DNA of 64,000 nucleotides from Burkholderia sp. S171 (GCF_009766085.1 NZ_LMUF01000047.1:199607-263606); one strand, 5' to 3'. Shown: positions 25,069 through 34,209, numbered from the stretch's first letter. Numbers and translations are program-made. The notes: generated by a model not told the origin, from the sequence alone.

Positions 25069-26197
25069 GCCCGTAGCCAATGAGTCGGACGTGCTGATCA
25101 TCGGCGGTGGGCTGCATGGTTCGAGCAGCGCATTCCATATCGCCCGTCGCGGGGTGAGCGTGACCGTGCTGGAAGCCGACTATGTCGGTCGCCATGCATC
25201 GGGCGTCAATGCAGGCGGCGTCCGCACGCTTGGCCGGCCAGTGCCCGAGATTCCGCTGGCGCTGATGTCGCGGGAGATCTGGCACAACATCGTCGATACA
25301 ATTGGTGACGACTGTGGTTTCGTGCCGTCGGGCCAGTTGAAGATCGCGGAGACCGAAGCTGAACTCGATGAATGCCGCGAACGCGTGGCGCTGCTCGAGG
25401 CGCATGGTTTCACGCATGAGAAAATCATCGACCGTGAGACCTTGCTTGAGTTGGAGCCGGCGATCACGCCGCATGTGACCGGCGGCATCTGGGTCGAACG
25501 CGATGGTTATGCGTTGCCGTTCAGGACGACCACTGCGTTTCGGCTGGCAGCGGAGCGTCATGGGGCTGTGTTCCATGAAGGCACGCCGGTGACGCGCATT
25601 GAGCAGAAGGGCGAGCGCTGGTTCGCGCATACGCCATCGAGTGTGTTTTCTGCCGCGAAGCTGGTGGTGACGGCCGGGGCGTGGGCGGGCGAGCTCTCGC
25701 AGCAGGTGGGCGAGCCGGTGCCGGTTCATCCCGAAGGGCTGATGCTGATGGTCACGCATCGGGCCGCACCGTTTTGCCGCGCGACGCTGGGTGCAACGGG
25801 ACGGCCTTTGTCGTTCAAGCAATTCGATAACGGCACGGTGGTGATCGGCGGCAAACTGATCGGAATTGCGGACTTGCCCGGTCGTCATGGCGAAGTCGAT
25901 TTCGCGCGGCTGGTGAAAAGCGCGAACACTGTTGTCGATCTGTTTCCGCACTTGCGCAATCTTGGCATCAATCGCGCATGGGCCGGCGTGGAAGCCTTCA
26001 CCGACGACTCGCTGCCCGTGATCTCGCCTAGCCGGCGTGCGTCCAACCTGACCTATTCGTTCGGGTATTGCGGCAGCGGGTTTCAGCTTGGACCGGCATG
26101 CGGCAAGCTGGTCTCCGAGCTGGTGCTGGACGGTGTGGCGTCGTTGCCGCTGGATGCGTTCGCCATCGACCGGTTCAAGGGTGTTGCGGCAGCATAG
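25061..26197 (+). CDS. DAO-type beta subunit of opine oxidase/HcnC-like dehydrogenase
   Basis: A 378-residue flavoprotein with GxGxxG in VLIIGGGLHGSSSAFHIARRG, ASGVNAGGVRTLGR after it, and the C-terminal FAD loop YCGSGFQLGPACGKLVSELVLDG. It resembles OoxB/HcnC subunits, which hold the catalytic site. I chose GTG at 25061 (GGAG nine bases before), which overlaps the alpha-subunit stop by eight bases; the in-frame ATG at 24977 lies well inside that gene. With the alpha and [2Fe-2S] subunits it should form a membrane-linked amine dehydrogenase. Confidence 0.9.
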   Translation: MNKPVANESDVLIIGGGLHGSSSAFHIARRGVSVTVLEADYVGRHASGVNAGGVRTLGRPVPEIPLALMSREIWHNIVDTIGDDCGFVPSGQLKIAETEAELDECRERVALLEAHGFTHEKIIDRETLLELEPAITPHVTGGIWVERDGYALPFRTTTAFRLAAERHGAVFHEGTPVTRIEQKGERWFAHTPSSVFSAAKLVVTAGAWAGELSQQVGEPVPVHPEGLMLMVTHRAAPFCRATLGATGRPLSFKQFDNGTVVIGGKLIGIADLPGRHGEVDFARLVKSANTVVDLFPHLRNLGINRAWAGVEAFTDDSLPVISPSRRASNLTYSFGYCGSGFQLGPACGKLVSELVLDGVASLPLDAFAIDRFKGVAAA

Positions 26198-26257
26198 AGA
26201 TGACACATGTGTGTGCCATGCTCATTGATGGTTACTTTAAACAAAAAAGGAATACTT

Positions 26258-26611
26258 ATGAACGATATCGTCAGGATCGAAACCAATCAACGGATGAGCC
26301 GTGTTGTGAAGGCTGCAGGACTGGTGTTCGTCGGCGGACAAACGTCGAATGACCGCACGCTCGACGTGAAAGGTCAGACGCAGCAGGTGCTTGCGAAGAT
26401 CGACGGTTACCTCGCGCAGGCGGGTATCGATAAAACGCGGCTGGTGTCGGCGCAAGTCTGGCTGGCGGATATTGGCCGCGACTTCGCGGGCATGAACGAA
26501 GTGTGGGACGCATGGGTAGCACCGGGTAACGCGCCGACACGTGCGACGGTGGAGTCGAAGCTGGCCGCGCCGGATTTGCTGGTCGAGATTACGGTGACTG
26601 CGCTGGCGTGA
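26258..26611 (+). CDS. RidA-family enamine/imine deaminase
   Basis: A 117-residue Rid protein. The catalytic Arg is R95 in NAPTRATVES and E110 lies in LLVEITVTALA, both as in active RidA. RidA hydrolyses reactive 2-imino acids to 2-oxo acids and ammonia. As the last gene of the opine-oxidase-like operon it can clear the imine made by the flavin dehydrogenases. The ATG at 26258 follows an AAGGA about seven bases upstream in a notably A-rich leader. Confidence 0.92.
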   Translation: MNDIVRIETNQRMSRVVKAAGLVFVGGQTSNDRTLDVKGQTQQVLAKIDGYLAQAGIDKTRLVSAQVWLADIGRDFAGMNEVWDAWVAPGNAPTRATVESKLAAPDLLVEITVTALA

Positions 26612-26645
26612 TTGTGCAGGGCAAACATAGGAGCGTGAGCCGATA

Positions 26646-27551
26646 TCAACGGTCCCACGGCGGTTCGTCGCGATAAGCATCGGCGAGGTAATCGATGAAC
26701 TGACGAACCTTCGACGGCACATAGCGCGCAGTCGGATAAACCGCGTTGATGGTCAGCTCGGCGGTTCTATAGTCGGGCAGCAACTTGACCAGGTTTCCTG
26801 CCTTGATATCCTGCCCAAAAACGAAGGTCGGGCCATACGCAATACCGACACCCGCGAGCACCGCTGAGAGCAGCATCTGCATGTTGTTGGCCTGCATCCG
26901 AAGCGGCCCGTCAATCGCATGCTCGCGATTCTGTTGATCTGTCAGCGTCCACTCGGGAACCGATACCGCTTCATTGAACGCCAGACGAGGTGCACGTCGA
27001 AGGTCCTCTGGATCTTTCGGCGTGCCTTCGCGGCTGAGATACGCCGGTGACGCGCAGATTGCCATGCGGCAGGGTGCGAGACGCCGGGCGACGAGATCGG
27101 AGTCGGGCAGCTTGCCAATGCGGATAGCGACGTCGATACCCGCGCTTTGCAGGTCGACATAACGATCATCGAGCAAGACCTCAATGCTGACATGCGGATG
27201 ATCGTCAAGATAACGCGCGACGACCTCGCCCATATGCAGGGTCCCGAAGGTGACCGGCGCGGCGACCCGCAAGGTGCCGCGCACCGTGCTGTGTGCGTCG
27301 CTGGCTTCGCGGTTGGCATCGTCGAACTCTTCAAGAATGCGCTGGCACCGGACGTAGTAGGCGCGCCCCGCGTCCGTCAGGCTCAAGCTGCGGGTGCTGC
27401 GATGAAGCAGCCGCACGTTCAACTCGGCTTCCAGCGCGCTCACGTATTTGCCCGCCATGGAAGCGGACAAGCCGAAGCGTTTGCCCGCGGCCACGAGACT
27501 GCCCTCGTCAATGGCGGCAACAAACACGGCAATGCTTGCGAATCGATCCAT
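26646..27551 (-). CDS. LysR-family regulator
   Basis: A 301-residue LysR protein starting MDRFASIAVFVAAIDEGSLVAAGKRFGLS, the standard opening of the subgroup that includes DmlR-like regulators. HTH residues 5-62 are followed by an effector domain (LRVAAPVTFGTLHMGEVV). The ATG at 27551 fits the family start; a TTG at 27587 is in frame but unlikely. It is divergent from the alpha/beta hydrolase at 27682, which it probably controls. TTAGtcgCTAA (27607-27617) in the shared region is a small dyad that could be its site. Confidence 0.9.
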   Translation of the reverse strand: MDRFASIAVFVAAIDEGSLVAAGKRFGLSASMAGKYVSALEAELNVRLLHRSTRSLSLTDAGRAYYVRCQRILEEFDDANREASDAHSTVRGTLRVAAPVTFGTLHMGEVVARYLDDHPHVSIEVLLDDRYVDLQSAGIDVAIRIGKLPDSDLVARRLAPCRMAICASPAYLSREGTPKDPEDLRRAPRLAFNEAVSVPEWTLTDQQNREHAIDGPLRMQANNMQMLLSAVLAGVGIAYGPTFVFGQDIKAGNLVKLLPDYRTAELTINAVYPTARYVPSKVRQFIDYLADAYRDEPPWDR

Positions 27552-27681
27552 ATTATTCGATAGCCGGATGATCGGGTGATGATACAAAAAGAGGGATTAT
27601 CGCCCTTTAGTCGCTAATCTAACATCGCCTTGTGAGCTTGGCCGAACGACGGACAAGCCGCCGATATCAAGGAGAAGTGCG

Positions 27682-28482
27682 ATGAAAGTTACGTCGAACG
27701 GTATACAGATTCACGTCAAGGATCAGGGCAACGGCACGCTGCCGGTTATTTTTCTACATTATTGGGGAGGCTCGTCGCGCACGTGGGATGACGTGATTGC
27801 TGCGCTGCCGGCGGAATACAGGACCATCGCGCCCGATCTTCGAGGCTGGGGCAACTCTGATGCGCCAGCCGCTGGCTACGCGCTCGCTGACTTCGCCGAT
27901 GACGCGCAGCAATTGATTGACGCATTGAATTTGGACCGGTTCGTCCTGGTCGGTCATTCGATGGGCGGCAAGATTGCGCAGTTGCTCGCGTCGCGTCGTC
28001 CACGAGGACTTGCGGGGCTCGTGCTGGTTGCGCCCTCTCCGCCTGTGCCGCTGGCGATGCCCGCCGAAGCGCGCGCGGCAATGGAAGGCGCCTACCGCAC
28101 GCGGGAGTCGGTCGGCATGGCGATAGACCAGATGTTGACCTCCAAGCCGTTGAGTCCGACGCACCGCGAACAGGTGATTGAAGACAGCCTGCGTGGCGCG
28201 CCTCAGGCGAAGCTGGCATGGCCGCAATCCACCAGCCTGGAAGACATTACGCTCGATGTCGCCGCGATCGATGTGCCGACCATGGTGATTGCCGGCGAGT
28301 TGGACCGTATCGACGGTACCGCGATTCTCGAAGCGGAATTGCTCACGCGCATTCCTCATGCGGTCATGCGCGTGCTGCCCGCTACCGGTCACTTGTCTCC
28401 GCTGGAATCGCCGGTGGAAGTGGCGGGGATTATTCGCGAATTTGTCGATGGCATCGCGCAGGTCAACGCCGCGTCGCATTGA
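27682..28482 (+). CDS. Alpha/beta hydrolase
   Basis: A 266-residue serine hydrolase of the alpha/beta fold. The nucleophile elbow is GHSMGG (S93), an oxyanion HYWGGSS lies at residues 26-32, and the acid and base are probably the Asp in AGELDRID and the His in ATGHLSPLESP. AAGGAGAAG before the ATG is a strong ribosome site. It is the target of the divergent LysR. Family members include esterases, lactonases and non-heme haloperoxidases; the substrate is unknown. Confidence 0.9.
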   Translation: MKVTSNGIQIHVKDQGNGTLPVIFLHYWGGSSRTWDDVIAALPAEYRTIAPDLRGWGNSDAPAAGYALADFADDAQQLIDALNLDRFVLVGHSMGGKIAQLLASRRPRGLAGLVLVAPSPPVPLAMPAEARAAMEGAYRTRESVGMAIDQMLTSKPLSPTHREQVIEDSLRGAPQAKLAWPQSTSLEDITLDVAAIDVPTMVIAGELDRIDGTAILEAELLTRIPHAVMRVLPATGHLSPLESPVEVAGIIREFVDGIAQVNAASH

Positions 28483-28673
28483 GCCTCCTGGCGTTTTTAA
28501 TTCCGCGAGCATCGGGCTTGCCGTCGTGTATATCCAGCACTGGCGTATTCTCGGGACAGGGCAGGGCGGATATCATAGTGCTCTTCAAAGGGCTGGTTAA
28601 GCGCCTGCAGACATCCTCCGCCCGGCTTAGCGCCCGGTCCGAATACCCGTATCAGCACCCAGCGACGTCAAGC

Positions 28674-29384
28674 ATGAATTCCACTCCCGATGCTCCCTCA
28701 CGACCGCCCATGCGCACGCTGACGCCGCTTGAGGCGCGCGTGTTGGCCGTTCTCGTCGAAAAACAGCACACGGTTCCTGATGCTTATCCGTTGTCGGTCA
28801 ATGCACTGACCTCTGGTTGCAACCAGAAGACCGCGCGCGCTCCGGTGATGAACGTCACCGACGCCGATGTCCTCACGACCGTCGACGACCTGAAGCGGCT
28901 GAGCCTGGTTTTTGAAGGCAGCAGCAGCCGCGTACCGCGCTTCGAGCACAACATGAACCGCGTGCTGGGCATCCCGAGCCAGGCCGCCGCATTGCTCACC
29001 ACGCTCATGTTGCGCGGGCCTCAGACCGCGGCGGAACTACGCCTGAATGCTGCGCGCCTGCATGGTTTCGCTGACATATCGTCGGTCGAGGCATTCCTCG
29101 ATGAACTCGCCACCAACGAGCCGCCGCGCGTCGTGAAGTTGCCGCGCACGCCGGGCGAGCGCGAAAGCCGCTGGGCGCATTTGTTATGCGGCGAAGTAAG
29201 CGTGAGTGTGAGCGAAGCGTCGGCTAGCGGTGTTGTCGACGACTCCGTTTCGTACACCGAATTCGAGATTCTTAAGGCCGACCACAAGCGGCTCGGCGAG
29301 GAGTTGGTCAGCCTGCGGACGATGGTCGAACATATGGCGGCCGAACTGGGGATCACCCTCGATAAAACGGGCGGGCAGTCGTAA
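28674..29384 (+). CDS. yceH: YceH family protein (DUF480)
   Basis: A 236-residue conserved protein with two winged-helix units. The signature LTPLEARVLAVLVEKQHTVPDAYPLSVNALTSGCNQKT is visible at residues 14-51, followed by RGPQTAAELRLNAARLHGF and a C-terminal coiled segment. E. coli YceH has the same layout; its role is not settled. The frame is open upstream into the hydrolase gene, but the ATG at 28674 gives the family N terminus. It is convergent with the histidine kinase gene with three bases between the stops. Confidence 0.93.
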   Translation: MNSTPDAPSRPPMRTLTPLEARVLAVLVEKQHTVPDAYPLSVNALTSGCNQKTARAPVMNVTDADVLTTVDDLKRLSLVFEGSSSRVPRFEHNMNRVLGIPSQAAALLTTLMLRGPQTAAELRLNAARLHGFADISSVEAFLDELATNEPPRVVKLPRTPGERESRWAHLLCGEVSVSVSEASASGVVDDSVSYTEFEILKADHKRLGEELVSLRTMVEHMAAELGITLDKTGGQS

Positions 29385-29387
29385 CTA

Positions 29388-30698
29388 TTACGCGTGTACG
29401 CGCAAGGGGAAGTCGAGCACGACGGCGAGGCCACCGCCGTCGGCATTGTGCATGGACAGGTCGCCGCCGTATCGGCGCGTGAGACGTCGCACAATTGTGA
29501 GTCCCAGGCCGCAATGCGCATCGCCGCCACGAGCGGGATCGATTCGCACGAAGGGCCTGAGCGCACGCGCGAAATGGGCTTCGGGCATGCCTTTACCATG
29601 ATCGCGCACGCTCAGGCGGTCATGGCCGTTATTGCGCGACGTGGCAATGCGAAGCGGTGGCGCGCCGTAGGTGAAGGCGTTTTCCACGAGGTTTGAGAGT
29701 ATCCGGTCCAGCTCCACTGCAGGCAGGCGGAAGTCGTCGCCCGCTTTCAAGTCGAGTATGAAGAGCGGGTCGCGTGCGAGTACGTCGTGGCCGTCGATAT
29801 CGCCATTCGCTTCAGCTTCTGCATAGTGGGACCGGCAGAATGCATTGACTGAAATCCACGGGGCGTGCGTATCGGTTTCGGTATCGCGGGCGAAGTCGAG
29901 AAATTGCGTGACGATCTGCGCAAGCGATTCAGTGTCGTGGAAAAAGCCGTTGCGCGCAGTGATGTCCGGCACAAGGTTCGCCCGGATCTGGATGCGCGTG
30001 ATCGGTGCGCGCAAGTCATGCGCGACGCCAGCCAGCATGACCGCCCGTTCCTGTTCTGCGTCGCTCAGTTCGCGCGCCATTTCGTTGAAGTCGCCAATCA
30101 GGCCTTTCACTTCCGATGGGCCGTTCGCCAGGACCATCGGCGGACGATGGCCCAACCTGAACTCACGTGCTGCCCGTGCCAGCCTCAATACAGGCTTCTG
30201 TATCTGCCATGCGCCGAGCAGTGCGATTGCTATGGCAAGGAACAACATGAGCGCGCTGGCGCTCACAAAGCGGCTCACAGGAGGCACGACGGCCGGTATC
30301 ACAAGCCATCGCGAGGATGGACCATAACGCACCCACATGAGCGCGGAATGGTCGAACACTGCGCGGCTCTGCGGCGGCAGATCAGCACGCAGGGCAGTCT
30401 CGAACGGGCCGTGTGTATCGGCGCAGGGCGGTGGACAACCGAGGGGCGCTGACCGCGCTCCCGCATCGACAAGACGCAGGCCGAGCGCGGCGGCGAGACG
30501 CTCGCTAGAGCCGTCGGCAGCACTCGCCGCCGGATCCAGTACCAGTCGCACCAGCCGGCTGACATGATCCGCCTCGATAACCGCGCGCTCGCGATCGACG
30601 ATCACGAGCCACGTCAGTTGCATCATCACGAGCAGACCCACGGACAGCAGTGCAAGCCGGCCGAAGATCGTGTTGAGGGGACGCAGCAGCTTATGCAT
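29388..30698 (-). CDS. Sensor histidine kinase (EnvZ-like)
   Basis: A 436-residue membrane kinase. TM1 is at about residues 13-35, the periplasmic loop spans 36-143, TM2 144-166, then HAMP. The phospho-accepting His is H227 in AGVAHDLRAPITRI. The N-box is SNLVENAFTYG, with G1 DHGKGMP and G2 GLGLTIVRRL. The ATG at 30698 overlaps the response-regulator stop by eight bases, so the pair is coupled. The periplasmic loop contains a CPPPC motif that may form a disulfide. The signal is unknown. Confidence 0.9.
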   Translation of the reverse strand: MHKLLRPLNTIFGRLALLSVGLLVMMQLTWLVIVDRERAVIEADHVSRLVRLVLDPAASAADGSSERLAAALGLRLVDAGARSAPLGCPPPCADTHGPFETALRADLPPQSRAVFDHSALMWVRYGPSSRWLVIPAVVPPVSRFVSASALMLFLAIAIALLGAWQIQKPVLRLARAAREFRLGHRPPMVLANGPSEVKGLIGDFNEMARELSDAEQERAVMLAGVAHDLRAPITRIQIRANLVPDITARNGFFHDTESLAQIVTQFLDFARDTETDTHAPWISVNAFCRSHYAEAEANGDIDGHDVLARDPLFILDLKAGDDFRLPAVELDRILSNLVENAFTYGAPPLRIATSRNNGHDRLSVRDHGKGMPEAHFARALRPFVRIDPARGGDAHCGLGLTIVRRLTRRYGGDLSMHNADGGGLAVVLDFPLRVHA

Positions 30699-31443
30699 CG
30701 ACTTCGGATTCAGACGCATCGCCGGGGGCCCGCGGCGGCACGAACATATAGCCGATACCGCGCATGGTCTGGATGATGCGCGGCTGCGACGGATCCTCTT
30801 CAATCAGTTGGCGCAGGCGCCAGATCGGCACATCGATACCGCGCTCCGTCACGTCCGCATGCGTGCCGTACCAGAGCGTGAGCAGACGCGAGCGCGAAAG
30901 CGTTTCCATCGGGTGGCGCGCGAGCACGTTGAGCAGGCGCAGCTCGCTGTTGGTAAGGCGCTGCGGCTCGCCGTCGCGCGTGAGCGTGCGGCGGTCGAAG
31001 TCGAGTTCGAAGCGCCCGAAACTCACCGGTTCCGAGCGTTGACTTGTCGGGCTCGGAGACCGGCTTACGCCTTGGCGACGCAGCACCGCGTTGATGCGCG
31101 CAAGCAGTTCGCGCGGCATGAAGGGCTTGCCGAGGTAGTCGTCGGCACCCATTTCCAGGCCAACAACGCGGTCGATGTCGTCCGCACGCGCCGTCAGCAT
31201 AATGACCGGGGTATCGTCATTATCCCCGCGCAGCCGGGTGAGCGCCGTCAATCCGTCGATGCCGGGCATCATCAGGTCGAGCACGATAATCGACGGGCGT
31301 TCGCGCATCACCACCTGATTCAAATCGCGCGCGTCTTCGCGGAACGTGACCGAGAGGCCGCGTTCATCGAAAAAGGCCTTCAGCAAGTCGCGTAGTGCGG
31401 CGTCGTCGTCGACTAGAAGGATTCGGGTTTCGCTGTTGGACAT
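30691..31443 (-). CDS. OmpR-family response regulator
   Basis: A 250-residue DNA-binding response regulator. The receiver domain (1-122) has acidic pocket D12/D13, phospho-acceptor D56 (VLDLMMPG), T84 and K106 (GKPFMP). The C-terminal winged helix (140-235) ends in IQTMRGIGYMFVPP, typical of OmpR/PhoB. It is transcribed first, then the kinase. The order and sequence resemble OmpR-EnvZ or RisA-RisS pairs. Confidence 0.94.
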   Translation of the reverse strand: MSNSETRILLVDDDAALRDLLKAFFDERGLSVTFREDARDLNQVVMRERPSIIVLDLMMPGIDGLTALTRLRGDNDDTPVIMLTARADDIDRVVGLEMGADDYLGKPFMPRELLARINAVLRRQGVSRSPSPTSQRSEPVSFGRFELDFDRRTLTRDGEPQRLTNSELRLLNVLARHPMETLSRSRLLTLWYGTHADVTERGIDVPIWRLRQLIEEDPSQPRIIQTMRGIGYMFVPPRAPGDASESEVDA

Positions 31444-31587
31444 GGCTTGAGCCTGGATGAGCCCTGGACGAGCTTTGTAAGCTGCAATCGAAGCGACTAT
31501 AAACGATGCCCGTCAGCGCCGTGTTACGACGTCTTAGTGATTCTTTCAGCGCTTTCTTGCGAATAAGCGAGCGGCAAGCCCTTGTTC

Positions 31588-32520
31588 TCAGTCACCGTCG
31601 ATGAGACGCACTGCCAGGTCCGGGCTGAACGCGCCGGCTGGCGACGTGGGAGCTGCCCCGCATGGCCCGTCGGAATTTCCAGGGACTTTGATCCATACCG
31701 GCAGCATGGCGCCCGAGGCGCCACTGGAACGCGCCCCGATCATCCTGCCGGGCGGATTGCACCACTGGCCATCCGAACCCCTGCCGTTACGACTTGTATC
31801 GACAACAAAGGGTTTGCTGTAGCCGAATTGCGCCGCCAAGGCGGCGTTCACCGAGTAGGCATAAGCCGCCGATTCCTCGGTCGTGTAGAAATTCGATACG
31901 TTCAATGCAAAGCCTTTCGCTTCGCTCAAACCGGCGGCGTTGAGCCGGGCCGCCATCGCGGCAGCGGGTACCCAATGTGCGTTTCCACCGTCGAGATAGA
32001 CGTCGGCGGCGGGCGCGTTGAGGTGAAAACGCGAGACCGCATACCGCAGCAGTCCGAGCCGCTCGTCGCGCTCGGCATCGGTCTTGAAGCAGTCCAGTTG
32101 CGCGGTCGAATCCGGCTCGACAATGACAACCGCACGGCGATTGCCCACGCCGCGTGAGAACGCGTCTATCCAGACCTCGTAGGCCGAGGCGTCGCCCACG
32201 CCGCCCGCCGATGCCCCTCCGCAGTCCCGATGAGGGATGTTGTAGGCGACGAGGATGGGTTCGCGGCGAGTGGCATTCGCCTTGTCGACGAAGCGCTTGA
32301 CCGCCTTGTGCACGTCGCCGCTCCAGTTGCCGAACCACCGCGCCATGGGTACGTCGGCGATCGACTCTGCGATGCGCGGCGCACGAGGGTCAGCTCGGTG
32401 GGCTTGCACCCAAAGTGCGGGACTGGAGTCGGGATCGACGTAAAACCCGGCGTCCGCTTGCGCTTGCGTGACACCCAGAAAGACCAGCACTGCGATAACA
32501 AGAGCGTGTTTGATAAGCAT
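31588..32520 (-). CDS. Secreted glycoside hydrolase family 6 (cellobiohydrolase/endoglucanase-like)
   Basis: A 310-residue exported enzyme with a Sec signal peptide at 1-22 (VLVFLGVTQAQAD). GH6 blocks are clear: YNIPHRDCGG with the candidate catalytic acid D99, VIVEPDS (D137), VYLDGGNAHW (D177), VVDTSRNGRGSDGQWCNPPG and WIKVPGNSDGPCG. The family hydrolyses beta-1,4-glucans with inversion. There is no carbohydrate-binding module or linker, so it is a bare catalytic domain. It stands alone, downstream of the two-component system. Possible roles are cellulose or plant-wall modification or trimming of the cell's own cellulose. Confidence 0.92.
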   Translation of the reverse strand: MLIKHALVIAVLVFLGVTQAQADAGFYVDPDSSPALWVQAHRADPRAPRIAESIADVPMARWFGNWSGDVHKAVKRFVDKANATRREPILVAYNIPHRDCGGASAGGVGDASAYEVWIDAFSRGVGNRRAVVIVEPDSTAQLDCFKTDAERDERLGLLRYAVSRFHLNAPAADVYLDGGNAHWVPAAAMAARLNAAGLSEAKGFALNVSNFYTTEESAAYAYSVNAALAAQFGYSKPFVVDTSRNGRGSDGQWCNPPGRMIGARSSGASGAMLPVWIKVPGNSDGPCGAAPTSPAGAFSPDLAVRLIDGD

Positions 32521-32768
32521 GTTCAGTTCATTTCCGAGGGAGGAAGCAGCCGTGCATTTTTTTGTTGTGAGTCATCGGTAGTTCATTATCGATAAAGCGC
32601 GGCTGCGCGATCAAGGCAATTTCCGCTCAGGTTCGTGACAATTGAACTCCGCGACTGTAGCAAGTTGGACCGCGGTTGCAACGAAAATAAAAACGACTAA
32701 CTGAGAGACCTCACTGTCATTGCCCGATTGTTTTCGCCGGTCTTGCCGGAGCGTATTGCGACTGGCGC

Positions 32769-33236
32769 TCAACGACCAAAAGGCTTATGTGGGCCTAAAG
32801 GGCTTGGCCTAAGAGGCGCTTTCACAAGACGTTGTCTTAGCATGTCGTACGCCCAATAAAAACAGAACGTGTACGGAAGGAACACAAGCAATAGCCCGAG
32901 ATCCATTAGCAGCGCCTGAATAAACGTCATTTGCAGCCACCATGCGGACAAGGGGACCGCTATCAGGACCAGACCCGTTTCAAAACCGAGGGCATGAATC
33001 ACGCGTTTCCACTTCTGAACCTTGCTCGACGTATATGAAATAAGGATACCGAAGAAAGAGTTGAACGCGAAACCCCATAGCATGGCGATGACCGAAATTG
33101 CAACGGTCAAAGCCGTGGCGTCGCCCAGAGGTTTATCGACGATCCATGACAGGACGGGAGAAAAAATACTAATGGCAAGTGCTTCGAAGAGAAGCACCTG
33201 GAAGATGCGTTCGTACAGGTTGCGTTGTGTGGTCAT
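32769..33236 (-). CDS. PACE-family multidrug efflux transporter
   Basis: A 155-residue inner-membrane protein with four helices in two tandem BTP pairs, as in AceI. The first repeat has RIFQVLLFEALAI and MLWGFAFNSFF; the second has RVIHALGFETGLVLIAVPL, with the conserved Glu in each repeat (FEA, FETG). PACE pumps export biguanide and amine biocides such as chlorhexidine. It is divergent from a LysR gene, which is the known arrangement for aceI-aceR. Confidence 0.92.
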   Translation of the reverse strand: MTTQRNLYERIFQVLLFEALAISIFSPVLSWIVDKPLGDATALTVAISVIAMLWGFAFNSFFGILISYTSSKVQKWKRVIHALGFETGLVLIAVPLSAWWLQMTFIQALLMDLGLLLVFLPYTFCFYWAYDMLRQRLVKAPLRPSPLGPHKPFGR

Positions 33237-33284
33237 GTCGACCTCATTGGTTTGAATGGACGGTTGCCATTTTGAGGGGCCGCC

Positions 33285-33309
33285 CTTACTATTCCAAATT
33301 GCTTACTAT
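33285..33309. promoter_or_regulatory. Direct repeat CTTACTAT in the PACE/LysR divergent region
   Basis: CTTACTAT occurs at 33285-33292 and 33302-33309, 17 bases start to start, in the 91-base region between the divergent genes. The spacing suggests binding on nearly the same helix face, fitting a regulator site. Inference only. Confidence 0.35.
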
Positions 33310-33327
33310 CGGAAATTCAGATACATC

Positions 33328-34209
33328 ATGGCCGCTTCTATCGACGCATTGATTGTCTTTTCGGAGGCTGCCGCCGCGGGCTCTTTCTCGGCTGCCGCGA
33401 GAAAGCTGGGCCGCAGTCAATCGACGGTCAGCACGATCATCGCGGACATGGAGATTGACTTGGCCGTCGCGCTCTTTGATCGAACGACCCGAAAGCCGCG
33501 CCTTACCGCGCATGGCGAGGCGCTGCTTGCCAACGCTCGCGAGACGCTTGAGGCGCACGATCGCTTGATACAAGCGGCCGCGCGGCTAAGTGCGGGGTTA
33601 GAGCCAAGCTTGAGTCTGGCTATATCGAACACGTACCAGCCGCCGCATTATGAGAAGTTGCTCGTGGCATTCGAAAAGCGGTTTCCCACGGTCGAACTCG
33701 AGTGCCTGGTCAAGGAGGACGAAGACGTGGTTTCACTGGTGCAGGAACGCCGTGCAGCGCTTGGCGTAGTGGCGGCGCAGGGCAGTTACTCTCCCGATAT
33801 CCGCGCCATCAGGCTGGCGGAATCGTCGGAGCTGGCGCTGTTCGTCGCAACCGGACATCCTCTAAGCGGCGTTCCCGATCTGACCATGGAGAAGCTTGCC
33901 AAACATCGTGAATTGCGCATTACCACGGGCGTAAAACCGGGCGAGCATCAAAGAAGCGTGCGAGTCTGGTCTGCCGACAGTTATTTGCTCTTGCTGGAAA
34001 TGGCGGAGTTGGGCTTCGGCTGGACCGAATTGCCTCGGTGGGTTGCGGATCGTTTTGGCGCAAAAACGTTGAAGGAGTTATCGGCGCGCGGGTGGCCCCG
34101 GTTGGTCGCGGTCGACGCCCTGTGTTTAAAGGGCGCTTCGCTGGGACTCGCGGGGAACTGGTTGCTGGATGCGTTGACCACGCTCGGCACAAAGGCCGAA
34201 TTGAAGTAG
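33328..34209 (+). CDS. LysR-family regulator of the PACE pump
   Basis: A 293-residue LysR protein with HTH SFSAAARKLGRSQSTVSTIIADME (about residues 18-41) and effector domain from LSLAISNTYQPPHYEKLL. ATG at 33328 matches the family N terminus; an upstream in-frame ATG at 33256 would overlap the control region. Divergent from the PACE gene, so it is probably its drug-responsive activator, like AceR. Confidence 0.9.
   Translation: MAASIDALIVFSEAAAAGSFSAAARKLGRSQSTVSTIIADMEIDLAVALFDRTTRKPRLTAHGEALLANARETLEAHDRLIQAAARLSAGLEPSLSLAISNTYQPPHYEKLLVAFEKRFPTVELECLVKEDEDVVSLVQERRAALGVVAAQGSYSPDIRAIRLAESSELALFVATGHPLSGVPDLTMEKLAKHRELRITTGVKPGEHQRSVRVWSADSYLLLLEMAELGFGWTELPRWVADRFGAKTLKELSARGWPRLVAVDALCLKGASLGLAGNWLLDALTTLGTKAELK

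Noticed and set aside
23899..25101. 400-codon open frame antisense to the alpha subunit gene
   Set aside because: The plus-strand flavoprotein with clear FAD and [2Fe-2S] motifs explains it; long antisense frames are common in GC-rich genes, and this one has no motif or ribosome site.
25040..26206. 388-codon antisense frame over the beta subunit gene
   Set aside because: Shadow of a well-supported DAO-family gene; composition is Arg/His-rich with no family match.
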